A DNA stretch of 16,951 nt from Patescibacteria group bacterium UBA3458 (GTDB lineage Bacteria > Patescibacteriota > Minisyncoccia > Phycocordibacterales > UBA2100). Below, in pieces: positions 4,902-14,300 of this stretch; the stretch's first letter is position 1, and every line of letters starts with the position of its first letter. The notes below the pieces were generated by a model, which saw only the letters and a program-made list of their open reading frames with translations, had not been told where the DNA came from and did no database searches. The DNA is taken from the NCBI GenBank assembly GCA_002378745.1, contig DFRR01000007.1, positions 1 through 16,951 of the forward strand, in the 5' to 3' direction. The translations under genes were made by a program, and so were the position numbers.

Positions 4902-7900
4902 CTATTCTGAGAAGATCCACTCGAGCACTCGGTAGTCATTATGTGGCGGAGTTGATGTTGCCGCTCCGGTGAAGTAATCGTCGAAGGCAACACCATCGCC
5001 TGCATGCGAGCTGCCAGTGTATTGTTTCCACATTGCTACAAATACATTGTCGCCATTTTCGAGTGAATCAACGATGTCTCCATTTTGAGTTGAGAGCATC
5101 GATCCAAGCTGGTGCCCGGCAATGCTCGTTGAGCTACCCACCGTTCCTTTGTACAAGGCGCCGGCCGCACTGAAATTCGTAGGGGTAGACCAGAGGCCGG
5201 CAAGATACGTGCAATTCTTTGTTGAAATATTCCCGGGAACCGATGGCGCATATGTTCCACCGTCTTCAAAGCTCTCAGTATACGGCTCGCAGAAGTAACC
5301 AAACTCAGGATACCCGTTACTACTCTCCTGCTTCACCGTACCGTATATTTTTCTATCACTTCCATATTCGTACCCGCGCGCATCATAGTATTCGTTTACC
5401 ACGGGGTAGCCATCGTTACTCTGCCAGTTTGATGCGTCACTTCCGGATGCATCCACATCAATGCGCTCCATTGAATAATACTTGCCGGAATTAGATCCAC
5501 CACACCAACCACCACATGCATCAGTACTTGGCGTAGCATCGAGCTCGGTTAGGAATGTACTCGTTGCAGCAAGTTGCAACAGCAGCTCTTCCCCACTGTC
5601 GCTGAGTGCATCAAAGTCAATCGCCAAGTCTTCACCTTTATTTGTCGCACTCCCGTCTCCACGTTCAATGAGATATGCGTGGTCAGTCCAATAGTCTCCT
5701 ACTCCGATAGTTCCGATGAGTTGTATACTCGGTGAACCATCGCGTGCTTCCAATTGTACATTCTCCAGTGTCAGCACATGGTTGGTGCGGTTGTAGAGTT
5801 CAATCCATTCATCGTCCGCGCTTGCCGCAGTGCCACCCCACGCAACTTCTGTTATCACTATTGGATTTGCAAACACTGCCACATCTTCTTCATTCGACGA
5901 CGCACTGTTCCCCGCCGCATCATATGCAACAATAGAAACGTTACTTGTCGCTTCATCACTAAGCGTTACGGTTGCACTCGTTGCAGATGTTGTCGCAACT
6001 TCCGTATCCTCAACCTGAATCGAGAAGTATGCGGCATCGTTTTGTTCGTCCCACTCTAAGTGCACCTCAGTCGTTCCCGCCAAACACTCCCCGTCTTCTC
6101 GTAATGTGTATATGCATTCCAATACGCTGAGCGTCGGTACATTTGGTGGTGTTACATCAACTATCACATCCATTGCTACTGTCTCAGAATCCTCATTTTC
6201 TGAGCTGGTTTGAAAAAATGATGTGACTACTGTTCCCTCCTCAAGCGTAAACGGTCCTAACGACCAGGTGCCATCGGTTGCTACCGTGGTCGTTGCGATC
6301 GTGGTGCCAATGGTTCCGGTTAGCATGTGCCCCTCTACTCCCGTGCCACTGAAAGTAACGGTGGTGGTTGCGAGCGATGTATTCGCTTCAGGTTCTAACA
6401 CCACAGGAGCTGCAACTGTATCAGCAGCAGCAGCAGCAGCAACATCACCATCATCATTACTGTTTTGTACTGCACCACCACCGTAGCCACCCGAGCCAGG
6501 CTCGAGACTCGGCAGCTCCGTTTTTGTTTCTCCAGCACCTTCTTCATTTTCTGCTATTACCGTAGACTCCTCCTCAAACACCTCCTCTTCTACCACTGCT
6601 TCAGATTCTTCTTCCGGTACGGTGGGCTCGTCTTTTACTGTTTCTGGTTGTATAACAATCGGCGTTCCCTCGGGCAACGCTTCTCCGATGATTGACTGCT
6701 TTGCTTGATTAAACGCCATCAGCGCATTCGCCGGCTGCTTGCGTGATTCCTCATCTTTCAGTGGTGATTCACGCGCAATCGCAGGTACATGAATTCCGTA
6801 CACTGCAGCAGCGGCAAAGTACCCGTCAAGGTCTTCCTTATTGAGTTCGTACACATCAGCGGCAGCAAGTGAGGTGAATTTCGTCTTTGCATCACGCACC
6901 GTAGCAAGCGAATCAACAAACGAAGTAACTTCATCATAGCTCTTGTTCATTGCCAACAGTTCACCCGTTTGTCTCTCCTTCTCCACCTCACGAAAAAAGA
7001 GATCTATAACCGCAACCCCATAAACAACAGCTTTTTCCGAAAGAACGTCCCAATAAGCTTTAGATATCTCTCCGTCTTTATCGTCAAAAAAGTACCTAGT
7101 GACCTCTACTTTATTTTTTCGATCGAACTCCTGGGCTGCCCTAACTACTATATGTCCATTCTGTTTATGTACACCAAAATTAGCGTCAAAGTATAAATCA
7201 TCCTCTGCTGGGTGTATATAATGCTCAAATTCCGTATCACGACTTAAAAAATTATTATTTGTAAAAGTCGCAACTTCTTTCATCGCGCCCTCAATTGAAT
7301 TTGCTTGTACCAGTTTGTGCGAAACAATCGCAATACTCCCGCCCAACCCTTCCGTAAAAGTCTCATATGGGTCTTGCTGTCGAGGGATAAAGGTTGGATG
7401 TGCATCATTTCTTACGTGTGCTGGCACGGTTGCATCTTGCACAAGGTGCAATACATGCCCAAGCGCCTCCATAGCTCGAGCTCTGTCACCGTGCACATAT
7501 TCATATATCGCTCTGTCCCAAGAAAAGTCAGAATCGGAAGAAAACAATTCTTCTCTGCGACCAGGTTTCCCTTGCTTCAAGATGCTGCGCGCCCAAACCG
7601 GTGCCGCAATTCCGTCAACCGGGTTTCCGTCTCGCCATATATTTCTCTGCAGCCCAACCCCAGCTATTGGATCATAAAAATGATTTATTGGACGTGTCGA
7701 ATTATCCTCCTCAATACTCCCCCTCATTACCGACTGCACATCAGAGTCTACGAACATATTTGTCGTTAGGCGTTCGTACTCTCTCAAGGTGTTCTGGGTT
7801 AAGTTGCTATGTGTCGCGGTACTGTATGCATAGGAAAAACTCGGCGCAGCTGAGGTACTGAGTGTTAGAAAGAGTATGATGTTTAGTAATCTTCGAGTTT

Positions 7901-7904
7901 CCAT
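4902..7904 (-). CDS. Secreted multidomain protein: zinc phospholipase C/P1-nuclease-like, Ig-like and lamin-tail domains
   Basis: This 1000-aa protein has a Sec signal peptide (cleavage likely after SYA, residue 26). Residues 27-380 resemble the all-helical zinc phospholipase C/S1-P1 nuclease fold. H32 and NHFYDP (H75) are present, and LGHVLHLVQDATVPAHVRND gives H153-x3-D157-x5-H163, the spacing of the metal ligands H118/D122/H128 in Bacillus cereus phospholipase C. The PYE at 179-181 may supply the Glu ligand, with Gln177 where a His is expected. An acidic linker (410-500, with a six-Ala run), an Ig-like domain (500-585), a fibronectin-like segment and a lamin-tail domain (678-830, VITEVAWGG...DEWIELYNRTN) follow. 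The tail has C872 and C898. The start overlaps the upstream gene by 22 nt without a Shine-Dalgarno site, suggesting translational coupling. Whether the substrate is lipid or nucleic acid is unknown. Confidence 0.8.
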   Translation of the reverse strand: METRRLLNIILFLTLSTSAAPSFSYAYSTATHSNLTQNTLREYERLTTNMFVDSDVQSVMRGSIEEDNSTRPINHFYDPIAGVGLQRNIWRDGNPVDGIAAPVWARSILKQGKPGRREELFSSDSDFSWDRAIYEYVHGDRARAMEALGHVLHLVQDATVPAHVRNDAHPTFIPRQQDPYETFTEGLGGSIAIVSHKLVQANSIEGAMKEVATFTNNNFLSRDTEFEHYIHPAEDDLYFDANFGVHKQNGHIVVRAAQEFDRKNKVEVTRYFFDDKDGEISKAYWDVLSEKAVVYGVAVIDLFFREVEKERQTGELLAMNKSYDEVTSFVDSLATVRDAKTKFTSLAAADVYELNKEDLDGYFAAAAVYGIHVPAIARESPLKDEESRKQPANALMAFNQAKQSIIGEALPEGTPIVIQPETVKDEPTVPEEESEAVVEEEVFEEESTVIAENEEGAGETKTELPSLEPGSGGYGGGAVQNSNDDGDVAAAAAADTVAAPVVLEPEANTSLATTTVTFSGTGVEGHMLTGTIGTTIATTTVATDGTWSLGPFTLEEGTVVTSFFQTSSENEDSETVAMDVIVDVTPPNVPTLSVLECIYTLREDGECLAGTTEVHLEWDEQNDAAYFSIQVEDTEVATTSATSATVTLSDEATSNVSIVAYDAAGNSASSNEEDVAVFANPIVITEVAWGGTAASADDEWIELYNRTNHVLTLENVQLEARDGSPSIQLIGTIGVGDYWTDHAYLIERGDGSATNKGEDLAIDFDALSDSGEELLLQLAATSTFLTELDATPSTDACGGWCGGSNSGKYYSMERIDVDASGSDASNWQSNDGYPVVNEYYDARGYEYGSDRKIYGTVKQESSNGYPEFGYFCEPYTESFEDGGTYAPSVPGNISTKNCTYLAGLWSTPTNFSAAGALYKGTVGSSTSIAGHQLGSMLSTQNGDIVDSLENGDNVFVAMWKQYTGSSHAGDGVAFDDYFTGAATSTPPHNDYRVLEWIFSE

Positions 7905-8404
7905 TTTTTGGTATATTCGTTAAGCTTGAATCTTTCAAGATGTTTTTGAGCACCATTATCGAAAAACTCAATCTCGTACGTTATACCGTCGTAAAATAAT
8001 CCTCCTTGTTGATCATATGTTTTTAGTATCTGTAAATATTGATCAAATCCGTCTATCTCAGAAAGCTCTTGGTATACTGACTCCTGTTGTTCCGGTAAAT
8101 AATATTTACTCGCCAATTCATAATCTCCTGCTTCAAGTGCTTCAATGAACAACTCGAGTGTTTCTTCCGGAGTCTTTCCTCCGTACGTGTCTTTTCTGTC
8201 TAATGCCTCAAGTCTCTCACCTTCAGCCTTCCAGGCAGCAAGAATTTGCAATTGTTCTCGTTCCTCTGCACGAAACGGTGCATAATATACCCAATCAGCC
8301 GCGTACTCATACGCTTGCCATAAGCCCACCGCACCAAGTGGAATAACAACAACCCAAAGCCACCACTTACCCCGCAACGTACGTAATATATTCATATTCT
8401 TCAT
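7883..8404 (-). CDS. Membrane-anchored protein with NTF2/DUF4878-like outer domain, 173 aa
   Basis: One N-terminal membrane helix (about 14-34, rich in Trp) is followed by a Glu-rich helix (45-70) and a compact domain from residue 77, GGKTPEETLELFIEALEAGD followed by ASKYYLPEQQ. That pattern (helix, Gly-Asp turn, AS-x-Y) is typical of small NTF2-like/DUF4878-type extracytoplasmic domains. The same pattern recurs in the 10405-11022 protein. The ATG at 8404 has GGAGAG ten bases upstream. The 3' end overlaps the secreted 1000-aa gene by 22 nt, so the two form an operon and this protein may help anchor, fold or bind that product. The function itself is not known. Confidence 0.75.
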   Translation of the reverse strand: MKNMNILRTLRGKWWLWVVVIPLGAVGLWQAYEYAADWVYYAPFRAEEREQLQILAAWKAEGERLEALDRKDTYGGKTPEETLELFIEALEAGDYELASKYYLPEQQESVYQELSEIDGFDQYLQILKTYDQQGGLFYDGITYEIEFFDNGAQKHLERFKLNEYTKKWKLEDY

Positions 8405-8460
8405 ACTAGCATCTCTCTCCTACCCCGCCACCAACACACCTAAAACCGTGGAAAACTTTT

Positions 8461-8499
8461 CGCCAACACGTGCTAGGACTCCCCTAGCACGTGTTGGCG
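8461..8499. repeat. REP-like hairpin at the transposase 3' end
   Basis: A perfect 17-bp stem (CGCCAACACGTGCTAGG with its complement) closes a 5-nt loop ACTCC. The transposase stop codon TAG lies inside the stem (8475-8473), so the last residues VLGES are encoded by the hairpin. Confidence 0.85.
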
Positions 8500-9207
8500 C
8501 TGAAACTCATCAATGGTACTTACGTCAAAAAGCGGGTCAACGTCAAATAAGCTTTGATCGACTATGCTCCTTTTCAAGAGTACTGCCTCCTCTCTTTTCG
8601 GAGATGTTGTATGGTAATCTGGATAACTTGTATACGCATACTGCATTAAGAATGCATGGCTTCGCTTTTGATTGCGTATCCCTTTCTCCTTCCAGGTCTT
8701 TTCAGGAGCATATAATGCTAAGGGGTTTAGATGAATATAGGAAAATAACCATTTGAAATACTCATCGGAATCGACATGTCTTGAACGAAATGGACGACAC
8801 ATCAATGGTCCGGTTCTTTCGTGCTTAATGTTCATATACATCGAAAAGGATGTTAATAGTTTCGACATGAAAGAACTTATTCCTTTTTCAGACTTTTCCC
8901 TAACGAGTAAATGAAAATGATTAGGCATTAGCGCATATGCAGCAATATCTACCAAGGTTTCTCCGCGATCTATATCACTCAGTTTTGTATCTTTTACGCG
9001 GTACGCATCAATCCTTCTGTCACTATTTCGCAGATACAAGAGCTTTTGAAAATGTTTCTTATCGCTAGCATCAAAAAATATTTTTTGCTTGTCGATGCCA
9101 CGGTTATAGATGTGATACCACTCATCTTCAACGAAGGGTGTTTTACGTTCCATGCCCCCATAATAACGTCTGTGAGGCAGCCCCTTTCTCTGTGTGTTGA
9201 TACCCAT
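8473..9207 (-). CDS. REP-associated tyrosine transposase (IS200-like Y1 family)
   Basis: RAYTs are single-strand HUH endonucleases that cut and join at REP palindromes. Diagnostic motifs are WYHIYNRG (30-37), the HUH pair in YALMPNHFHLLVRE (H97 and H99) and FSYIHLNPLAL, whose first Tyr (Y157) aligns with the catalytic Tyr of E. coli TnpA-REP. FSMYMNIKHERTGPL matches the region between them. The length of 244 aa is typical of bacterial RAYTs. The ATG at 9207 abuts the upstream hairpin; Met19 (9153), preceded by a G-run, may be the true start because RAYTs usually begin shortly before YHIYNRG. Catalytic residues are intact, so it may be active. Confidence 0.92.
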   Translation of the reverse strand: MGINTQRKGLPHRRYYGGMERKTPFVEDEWYHIYNRGIDKQKIFFDASDKKHFQKLLYLRNSDRRIDAYRVKDTKLSDIDRGETLVDIAAYALMPNHFHLLVREKSEKGISSFMSKLLTSFSMYMNIKHERTGPLMCRPFRSRHVDSDEYFKWLFSYIHLNPLALYAPEKTWKEKGIRNQKRSHAFLMQYAYTSYPDYHTTSPKREEAVLLKRSIVDQSLFDVDPLFDVSTIDEFQRQHVLGES

Positions 9208-9228
9208 GTGCTAGGACTCCCCTAGCAC
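9208..9228. repeat. REP-like hairpin at the transposase 5' end
   Basis: GTGCTAGG-ACTCC-CCTAGCAC forms a perfect 8-bp stem with 5-nt loop, identical to the core of the hairpin at 8470-8490. It lies immediately upstream of the transposase ATG. The outer nine base pairs seen in the 3' hairpin are absent here. Confidence 0.8.
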
Positions 9229-9260
9229 TATAGTCTCGCGCATACAGTAGTTATATAGGT

Positions 9261-10262
9261 TTAGAAAAAGAACCTGCCAAACCACGCTAAAATTAGTGGT
9301 GATACTATCAATATCGTAGAGAGTAGAGTGGCAAATGTTATGTACCGCATCCAAGAACTATGTGCTTTCCATCCACAGTTCACATACTGCTTGCGAAGTG
9401 CAACAATCGTCCCAATACTCCAACTTATACCACCGGGAACGATGGCGAAGGCCATAATTACAAATCCATCGTGTGAGAATAGAAACGAGGAATATCTTGT
9501 CACCAGTGTGCCTACCATCACTATGATTCCAAGCACCGTAACACTACTCGCAATCACTCCTGCCGGAACCATTCTATAAAATGCGTAATAGGCACACATG
9601 AACACAGAGAGGAGCACTACTCCGACCACGGTTGTGCCGACAATGCCTACAGCTACAATGGCAGCTCCGAGGACATCTTCACCGCCTCTCGTGACAAGCA
9701 TGCTCATTACGACTGCGCCAAAACTGACAGCATTAATAATCAGTATAGTGGAGATGATTTGTAGGAAGGAGCGTAGCTCGACAGTACGCGACCGTCCTGT
9801 CCACCAAATATACAGCGATTTTCTGAAGTACAAAGTTATTGCAAGCAGCATACAAAGAACGAATAGCGTAATTAGGGAGTGGTATGTAGTTGCTAGAAAA
9901 TCAAATACGTGAGCGCTATCAATACTTACACCGTATGCCCCATAGTAAGCATAGAGGATGTAGCTAATATATCCGAGTGGAATTATGTATAGCTTGCCAA
10001 TTCTACGATATCTACTCTCCCCGGGTTTTTCCGAAAGAACCCACGCACAGTACAGTAATGCAATTGATATACATGCGATAAACTTCCATACTCCCAGGAG
10101 GTTGAAATCGCTGATGAATGAAGCAGTTGCCCATATACTGATAGTTGCTGTAAAGACAAAGAGTATGTTCCGTATGGGTCGATTGCTACTTATTGCAAGC
10201 GCAGCTGCAACCGCAATACATGCAAAAAACAGTCCGAACAAAACAAATTGAAACATAATCAC
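9261..10262 (-). CDS. Polytopic membrane protein of unknown function, 333 aa
   Basis: About nine or ten hydrophobic helices are visible (roughly 4-24, 31-51, 58-76, 90-110, 125-146, 165-190, 200-228, 235-256, 265-288, 307-328), separated by short charged loops such as RKSLYIWWTGRSRTVELRS. The layout recalls the multi-helix N-terminal sensor regions of histidine kinases, but there is no kinase or other soluble domain, so it stands alone. I do not recognise a specific family. The start is GTG at 10262 or ATG at 10256; AGGGAGA lies 12 nt before the GTG, which favours it. A TATATA box lies just upstream. Terminators separate it from the gene upstream. Confidence 0.75.
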   Translation of the reverse strand: MIMFQFVLFGLFFACIAVAAALAISSNRPIRNILFVFTATISIWATASFISDFNLLGVWKFIACISIALLYCAWVLSEKPGESRYRRIGKLYIIPLGYISYILYAYYGAYGVSIDSAHVFDFLATTYHSLITLFVLCMLLAITLYFRKSLYIWWTGRSRTVELRSFLQIISTILIINAVSFGAVVMSMLVTRGGEDVLGAAIVAVGIVGTTVVGVVLLSVFMCAYYAFYRMVPAGVIASSVTVLGIIVMVGTLVTRYSSFLFSHDGFVIMAFAIVPGGISWSIGTIVALRKQYVNCGWKAHSSWMRYITFATLLSTILIVSPLILAWFGRFFF

Positions 10263-10348
10263 ATAGTACAGAAGTCTCCCTACTATATATAGGCTTGAAC
10301 GTGCATAAGAGGATGGTGGTCGATTGGTTTTGGTTTACGCTTCTACAT

Positions 10349-10380
10349 AAAAACCCTTCGGTTAATCGAAGCGTTTTTTG
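10349..10380. terminator. Bidirectional terminator after the 205-aa gene
   Basis: CTTCG-GTTAAT-CGAAG (10356-10371) is extended by AAC/GTT pairs after one mismatch, with six T on the plus strand and about five T on the minus strand. It follows the stop of the 10405-11022 gene. A competing 7-bp stem, ACGCTTC/GAAGCGT, overlaps it. Confidence 0.7.
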
Positions 10381-10404
10381 ATTTTCATGTTACCAATTGA
10401 AGTA

Positions 10405-11022
10405 TTAGAACTCGGTGATGACGAATTCCTGCATGTCTGCGTTGAACATGTAGTTCGTGCGGAATGGGAGTGGTCCGCCGCCTGGATATACCGCTATTTC
10501 ATAGATACCGTTGTCTGGGTCAATGAGTTGTACCGGGTCAACCTTCCCATTGTAGTACGCAAATACTACCGGGTGTCGCGCCATGTCGTTATAGGTGTTG
10601 AATGATGCTTCGTAGTCTGCCTGAAGGTGTGGCGAGAAGTATGAAGCAGCTCGCTGTGCATCGTTTGCCACCATCGCTTCAGCGAAGAGTCGAAGTGCGT
10701 CGCCAGGAGAGCCTGCCTTCTGGCGTGGCCCGAGCTCCTTTTTTTCTGCCTTTGTGGGTGCCTGTGTTGTTTCTTGCTGTTGGGTTGTGCCTTGCGCTGT
10801 AGCAGTGGTTTCTGTAGCGACTGTGGCTGTTGTTTCGTCTTCCTGCTGTTGTGTCGTTGTTGCTGCCCCCTCCTCTACTGTTTCTAGTTCAGTAACGAGG
10901 CCAGGAACTTCATTTTGTGCAGCGCCATTAAAATATGCGTATGCACCAAGTGCAATTACTACTAACAATCCTGCAGCAATGATGAGATTTCGTTGATTGA
11001 TGTATTCCATGGCGTCTATCAT
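10405..11022 (-). CDS. Membrane-anchored protein with Thr/Gln-rich linker and NTF2-like domain, 205 aa
   Basis: A single membrane helix (about 12-32, LIIAAGLLVVIALGAYAYF) is followed by a low-complexity Thr/Gln/Glu linker (about 50-95, e.g. ATTTQQQEDETTATVATETT) and an outer domain starting GSPGDALRLFAEAMVANDAQ then RAASYFSPHLQ. This domain matches position by position the pattern of the 7883-8404 protein (GKTPEETLELFIEAL then ASKYYLPEQQ), which argues for a shared fold, probably NTF2/DUF4878-like. It ends FRTNYMFNADMQEFVITEF. The start is uncertain between Met1 and Met5, and neither has a Shine-Dalgarno site. It is transcribed alone between two terminator hairpins. The function is unknown; an envelope role is inferred from topology. 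Confidence 0.75.
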   Translation of the reverse strand: MIDAMEYINQRNLIIAAGLLVVIALGAYAYFNGAAQNEVPGLVTELETVEEGAATTTQQQEDETTATVATETTATAQGTTQQQETTQAPTKAEKKELGPRQKAGSPGDALRLFAEAMVANDAQRAASYFSPHLQADYEASFNTYNDMARHPVVFAYYNGKVDPVQLIDPDNGIYEIAVYPGGGPLPFRTNYMFNADMQEFVITEF

Positions 11023-11055
11023 ACCGTGTTCTATGGCGTGCGCAACGATAGGACG

Positions 11056-11098
11056 AAACCAACAATGCTCCAGTTAACTGGAGCATTGTTGGTTTTTT
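11056..11098 (+). terminator. 40-nt perfect palindrome with T-run
   Basis: A perfect palindrome of 20 bp per arm, centred on GTTAAC at 11073-11078, is followed by six T on the plus strand. On the minus strand only three T follow. It looks like a very strong terminator for plus-strand transcription, or a bidirectional insulator between the S-layer-like gene and the 205-aa gene. Confidence 0.7.
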
Positions 11099-11146
11099 AC
11101 TTGCCTTATGTCCAAGGGTTCCCCTGGGCGAGGCACCGGGTTTGAA

Positions 11147-11171
11147 TTTATCAAGGACCGCCCTTGATAAA
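11147..11171. repeat. REP-like hairpin
   Basis: TTTATCAAGG-ACCGC-CCTTGATAAA is a perfect 10-bp stem with a 5-nt loop and no T-run. The GG-ACNNC-CC top resembles the transposase hairpins (GG-ACTCC-CC), although the stem sequence differs. It may belong to a related family of dispersed palindromes. Confidence 0.5.
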
Positions 11172-11217
11172 CGAAACGATGGGGGTGTTTCTGTGCACCT
11201 TTTTATCCAGGCATGGG

Positions 11218-11249
11218 AAAAGCCCCAAGCGCTTGCGCGCTTGGGGCTT
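11218..11249 (-). terminator. Terminator of the S-layer-like gene
   Basis: A perfect 13-bp stem AAGCCCCAAGCGC/GCGCTTGGGGCTT with loop TTGC is followed on the minus strand by TTTT. It lies about 55 nt after the stop of the 11304-14678 gene, as expected for a highly expressed gene. Confidence 0.85.
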
Positions 11250-11303
11250 GTTCCCTACTTGTACCTAACTGAAGTTAGCCAAGATAATCAGACTATAAGT
11301 CGA

Positions 11304-14300
11304 TTATGAAGGGTTAACAGCTGTTGGTCCAAAGATGTCTCCGCGGAAGAGAACGTCTCCTTCTGCGTAAGCACCGCTACCGTCGATACCAAAGGTTGCG
11401 TCAGCTGCGGTGTCGTCGAGCCATACCTGGATTGAGTCTCCGTCGTCCTCGAGGTCAGAGGTGTCTGCGAAAATCGAGACTGTCTCTGAACCACGTGCAG
11501 GAATTGTAAGAGTGTTTGTCCAAGTTGTGAAGTCGATCTGGGTTACTGTTGTCGAACTGGTGATTGTACCAGTGTCAAGAGTAATACCATCTTCGTCCTT
11601 CAATGTAATGGTCTCTGTACCTGAGTCAGTGTTGTCTCCAACTACCTGAACCTGGATTGACAAGGTGCTTGTAGCAGCGCCTGCTGAGAACGTTACGTCC
11701 TCGTTACCAGGGTTGGTAATCTTGAGTTTAGCAATCAAGTGGTTTGCATTCTGTGTAAGAACAGATGATACACCTGAGTTGTCAAACGCGAACACTGGGT
11801 ATGCTTCGTATACAGTGTGTGTAGCTGCAGTGCGGTTTGTGCCGCTGTCAGCTGCTGTACCTGAGCTCTTACCTGTTGTCTCAGCGTTGTCGAGAACAAC
11901 TGCTACAGATGCGCCGTTTGCAACGGTTGTACCGTCGATGTTGCGCATTACTGCCTTAACGGTTACGAGAACGTGTCCGTTAGCAGGAACTGTAAGCTGT
12001 CCGTCGTTCAAGAAGAATTCTGGTGAACCAGCGTTGGTCTTTTCACCAAGCTTAGTTGAACCGTTGTAGAAGACGAACTTCTCAACAGCAGTGTTACCAG
12101 ATGTGAGCAAGAGGCTGTCTACGTCGAGGTCTTCAACGTTTGAAGCTGCAAGACGGAAGACTGCTACTGTCTGCTCTGTGGTTGTGTTGTCAAGCAAGAG
12201 AGATGCGATTGGTGATGAAGAGTCTACTGATGTAGTCAATGTACCACTTCCTGCAACTGTCTGTGTCTGACCTGAACCGGTTGGTGTTACAGAAACAGAT
12301 GAACCTGAAGTTAGACCAACTGCGGTAACGTCACCTGCATCAGTGTCAAGACTGATTGTGTGTGTGTCACCAGTTGTTGCTCCAGATGCAAGGTCTGCAA
12401 CTACTGCGATGTCAACACTGCTGTTCTTCTTAACAGTAATGTGATTGTCGAGTGAGATTGAGAGTGTTTCGTCTGAAGCACCTGAGTCAACGAATTGCTC
12501 AGCGTCAGCTACTCGAGTCTCGAATACGTCACCACGAACTGAGTCGTTGGTTGTGCCACCTGAAAGGTTAGCCCAGATTTCAACGTTGTCGATGTCTCCT
12601 GCATCGTCACCTGCGTCACCAAGAGTGTCTTCAAGTACGAGTGCAGTAACCTTTACATCTTCACCTGAGTTTGATGCGTCAAGGTTGATTGTTGCAAAGA
12701 CATAGTCAGTTGCACCAGCTACGATTGAACGTGTTGCTGGGTTTGCAGTAAGAGTAATAGCTGACAATGATGCTGTCTTAACAGTCATTGTGTTTGCTGT
12801 TGCAGTTGCTGTTGGCAACGTTACGTTGTCACCTGTTGTCTGCCCCTTAGCGCTTGACCAGTCTGTTGAAGGTTGTGTACTTACAGCCAATGTGTCGTTA
12901 AGTACCCAGTTTGAGTCAAGCTGACCCTTCAAGTACAAGGTTGTTACTCCAACTGGAAGGTCTACTGAGCTAAATGTAATAGCGTCAGTGTTTGTTCCGC
13001 CTGAAGTTGCAAGAGTTGATGAATCAACTGGACCTGCAAGAACTGCCCCGTTCTGGTCTACCAACGTAACGTTGGTGATTGTGCGAGATGTTGAACCCGC
13101 GTCTACAGTAACGTCAAAGTTCATTGTCTGAACGTTGATTGCCTCACCCTTAAGGTCAACGGTGAATCCACCAAGAATTTCGTCTTGGCTCTGAATACCG
13201 ATGTTTGCAGCTGGAGCAGCGTTGCTCTTAGCTACAGAGTTGAATGTACCAGCAAGTACGGTTACGACTGAAGCGTCGTATACAGGCTCAGTTGTAGTGA
13301 AACCTGCACCACCGTCAGTAACAGTGATTCCGTATCCGTATGTCTCACCTGTTACGTTAATGTCAGTAAATTCTTCGATGTCGAAGGCGATTGTTCGGCT
13401 TGTTCCGCCAACAATGTCACCCTTAACAACAACCTCCTTTGAGAAACCTTCCTTGATGACGATTCCTGAACCAAATGAAGCTGTGTAAGTGTCTCCATCA
13501 ACTGAAGGTGTGTACGCAACACCATCAACGAGAACCTGTACGTTTGCAAGGTCACCTGCTGATGCTGAACCACTCATGTCGAAACGAATTGAGTGTAGGC
13601 GTACGTCTTCCTGTGATCCTGCTGTTAGGCGGATTGCAGTAAATACGTATCCCTGAGTACCAATTTCCTTACTCTGGTTTCCGTTTGGATCTTCTGTACC
13701 ACGGATACCGCTTGCGCTACCAATTGCAAGAGTTGCGTTGATAGTGTGTGCTGCACCAGTGATTGGAAGTGAACCAGATACTGTTGCTGAAGTGTTGATG
13801 CTTACAACAGAGAATGTTGCAACTTCACCTGCGCGAGCGTCAAGAACATCTTCCATGTTCGCTGCAACGGTGAATGTTCGACTTTCACCCGGGTTAAGGG
13901 TTACGGTTGAACCGATGGTTGCCTGGTTGTTTGAGTTAAGAACCTTTGCGTTTCCGATTTGGGTTCCGTTCTGGTCAAGAAGCACAACTCCGTCGAATGA
14001 CAAGTTGCTTGCCAAACCACCGCGCTCAACTGTTACGTTGTTGATGGTCTGTGCGCTTCCACTGTTGTTTGTTACGACAAACTTGGTGAAAGGTACGCGT
14101 GCTGCTGACTCAGGAGCCAAACCGTTAGCTGGCTGTGCTGCTGCTGAAACGGTCAAACCTGTTCCTGTTGGAGTGGTTCCTGTTCCAGTACCAGTGCCGG
14201 TACCTGCGCTCATTGCGTTAGCCGCTGCGCGAGTGCTTGGTCCCCAGTATCCAGTACCAGCTGAGAGTCCAACTGGAGCAAGAATGGTAGCTGCGTTTGC

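Larger units (their letters stand above)
8461..9228 (-). mobile_element. RAYT unit bounded by cognate hairpins
   Basis: A Y1 (HUH) transposase gene is enclosed by two hairpins that share 21 identical bases in the same orientation (8470-8490 and 9208-9228), with the loop ACTCC. The gene fills the whole space between them, giving a 768-bp unit. This is the expected layout for a REP-associated tyrosine transposase with its substrate palindromes. It sits between the membrane-protein gene 9261-10262 and the phospholipase operon. No target duplication is obvious. Confidence 0.7.

Noticed and set aside
6420..6446. Trinucleotide repeat in the phospholipase-like gene as a phase-variable switch
   Set aside because: It encodes an in-frame run of about six Ala in a linker, so length change would not shift the frame.
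11110..11150. A tRNA-like stretch with GGGTTTGAATT resembling a T-arm
   Set aside because: No acceptor, D or anticodon stems could be formed around it.
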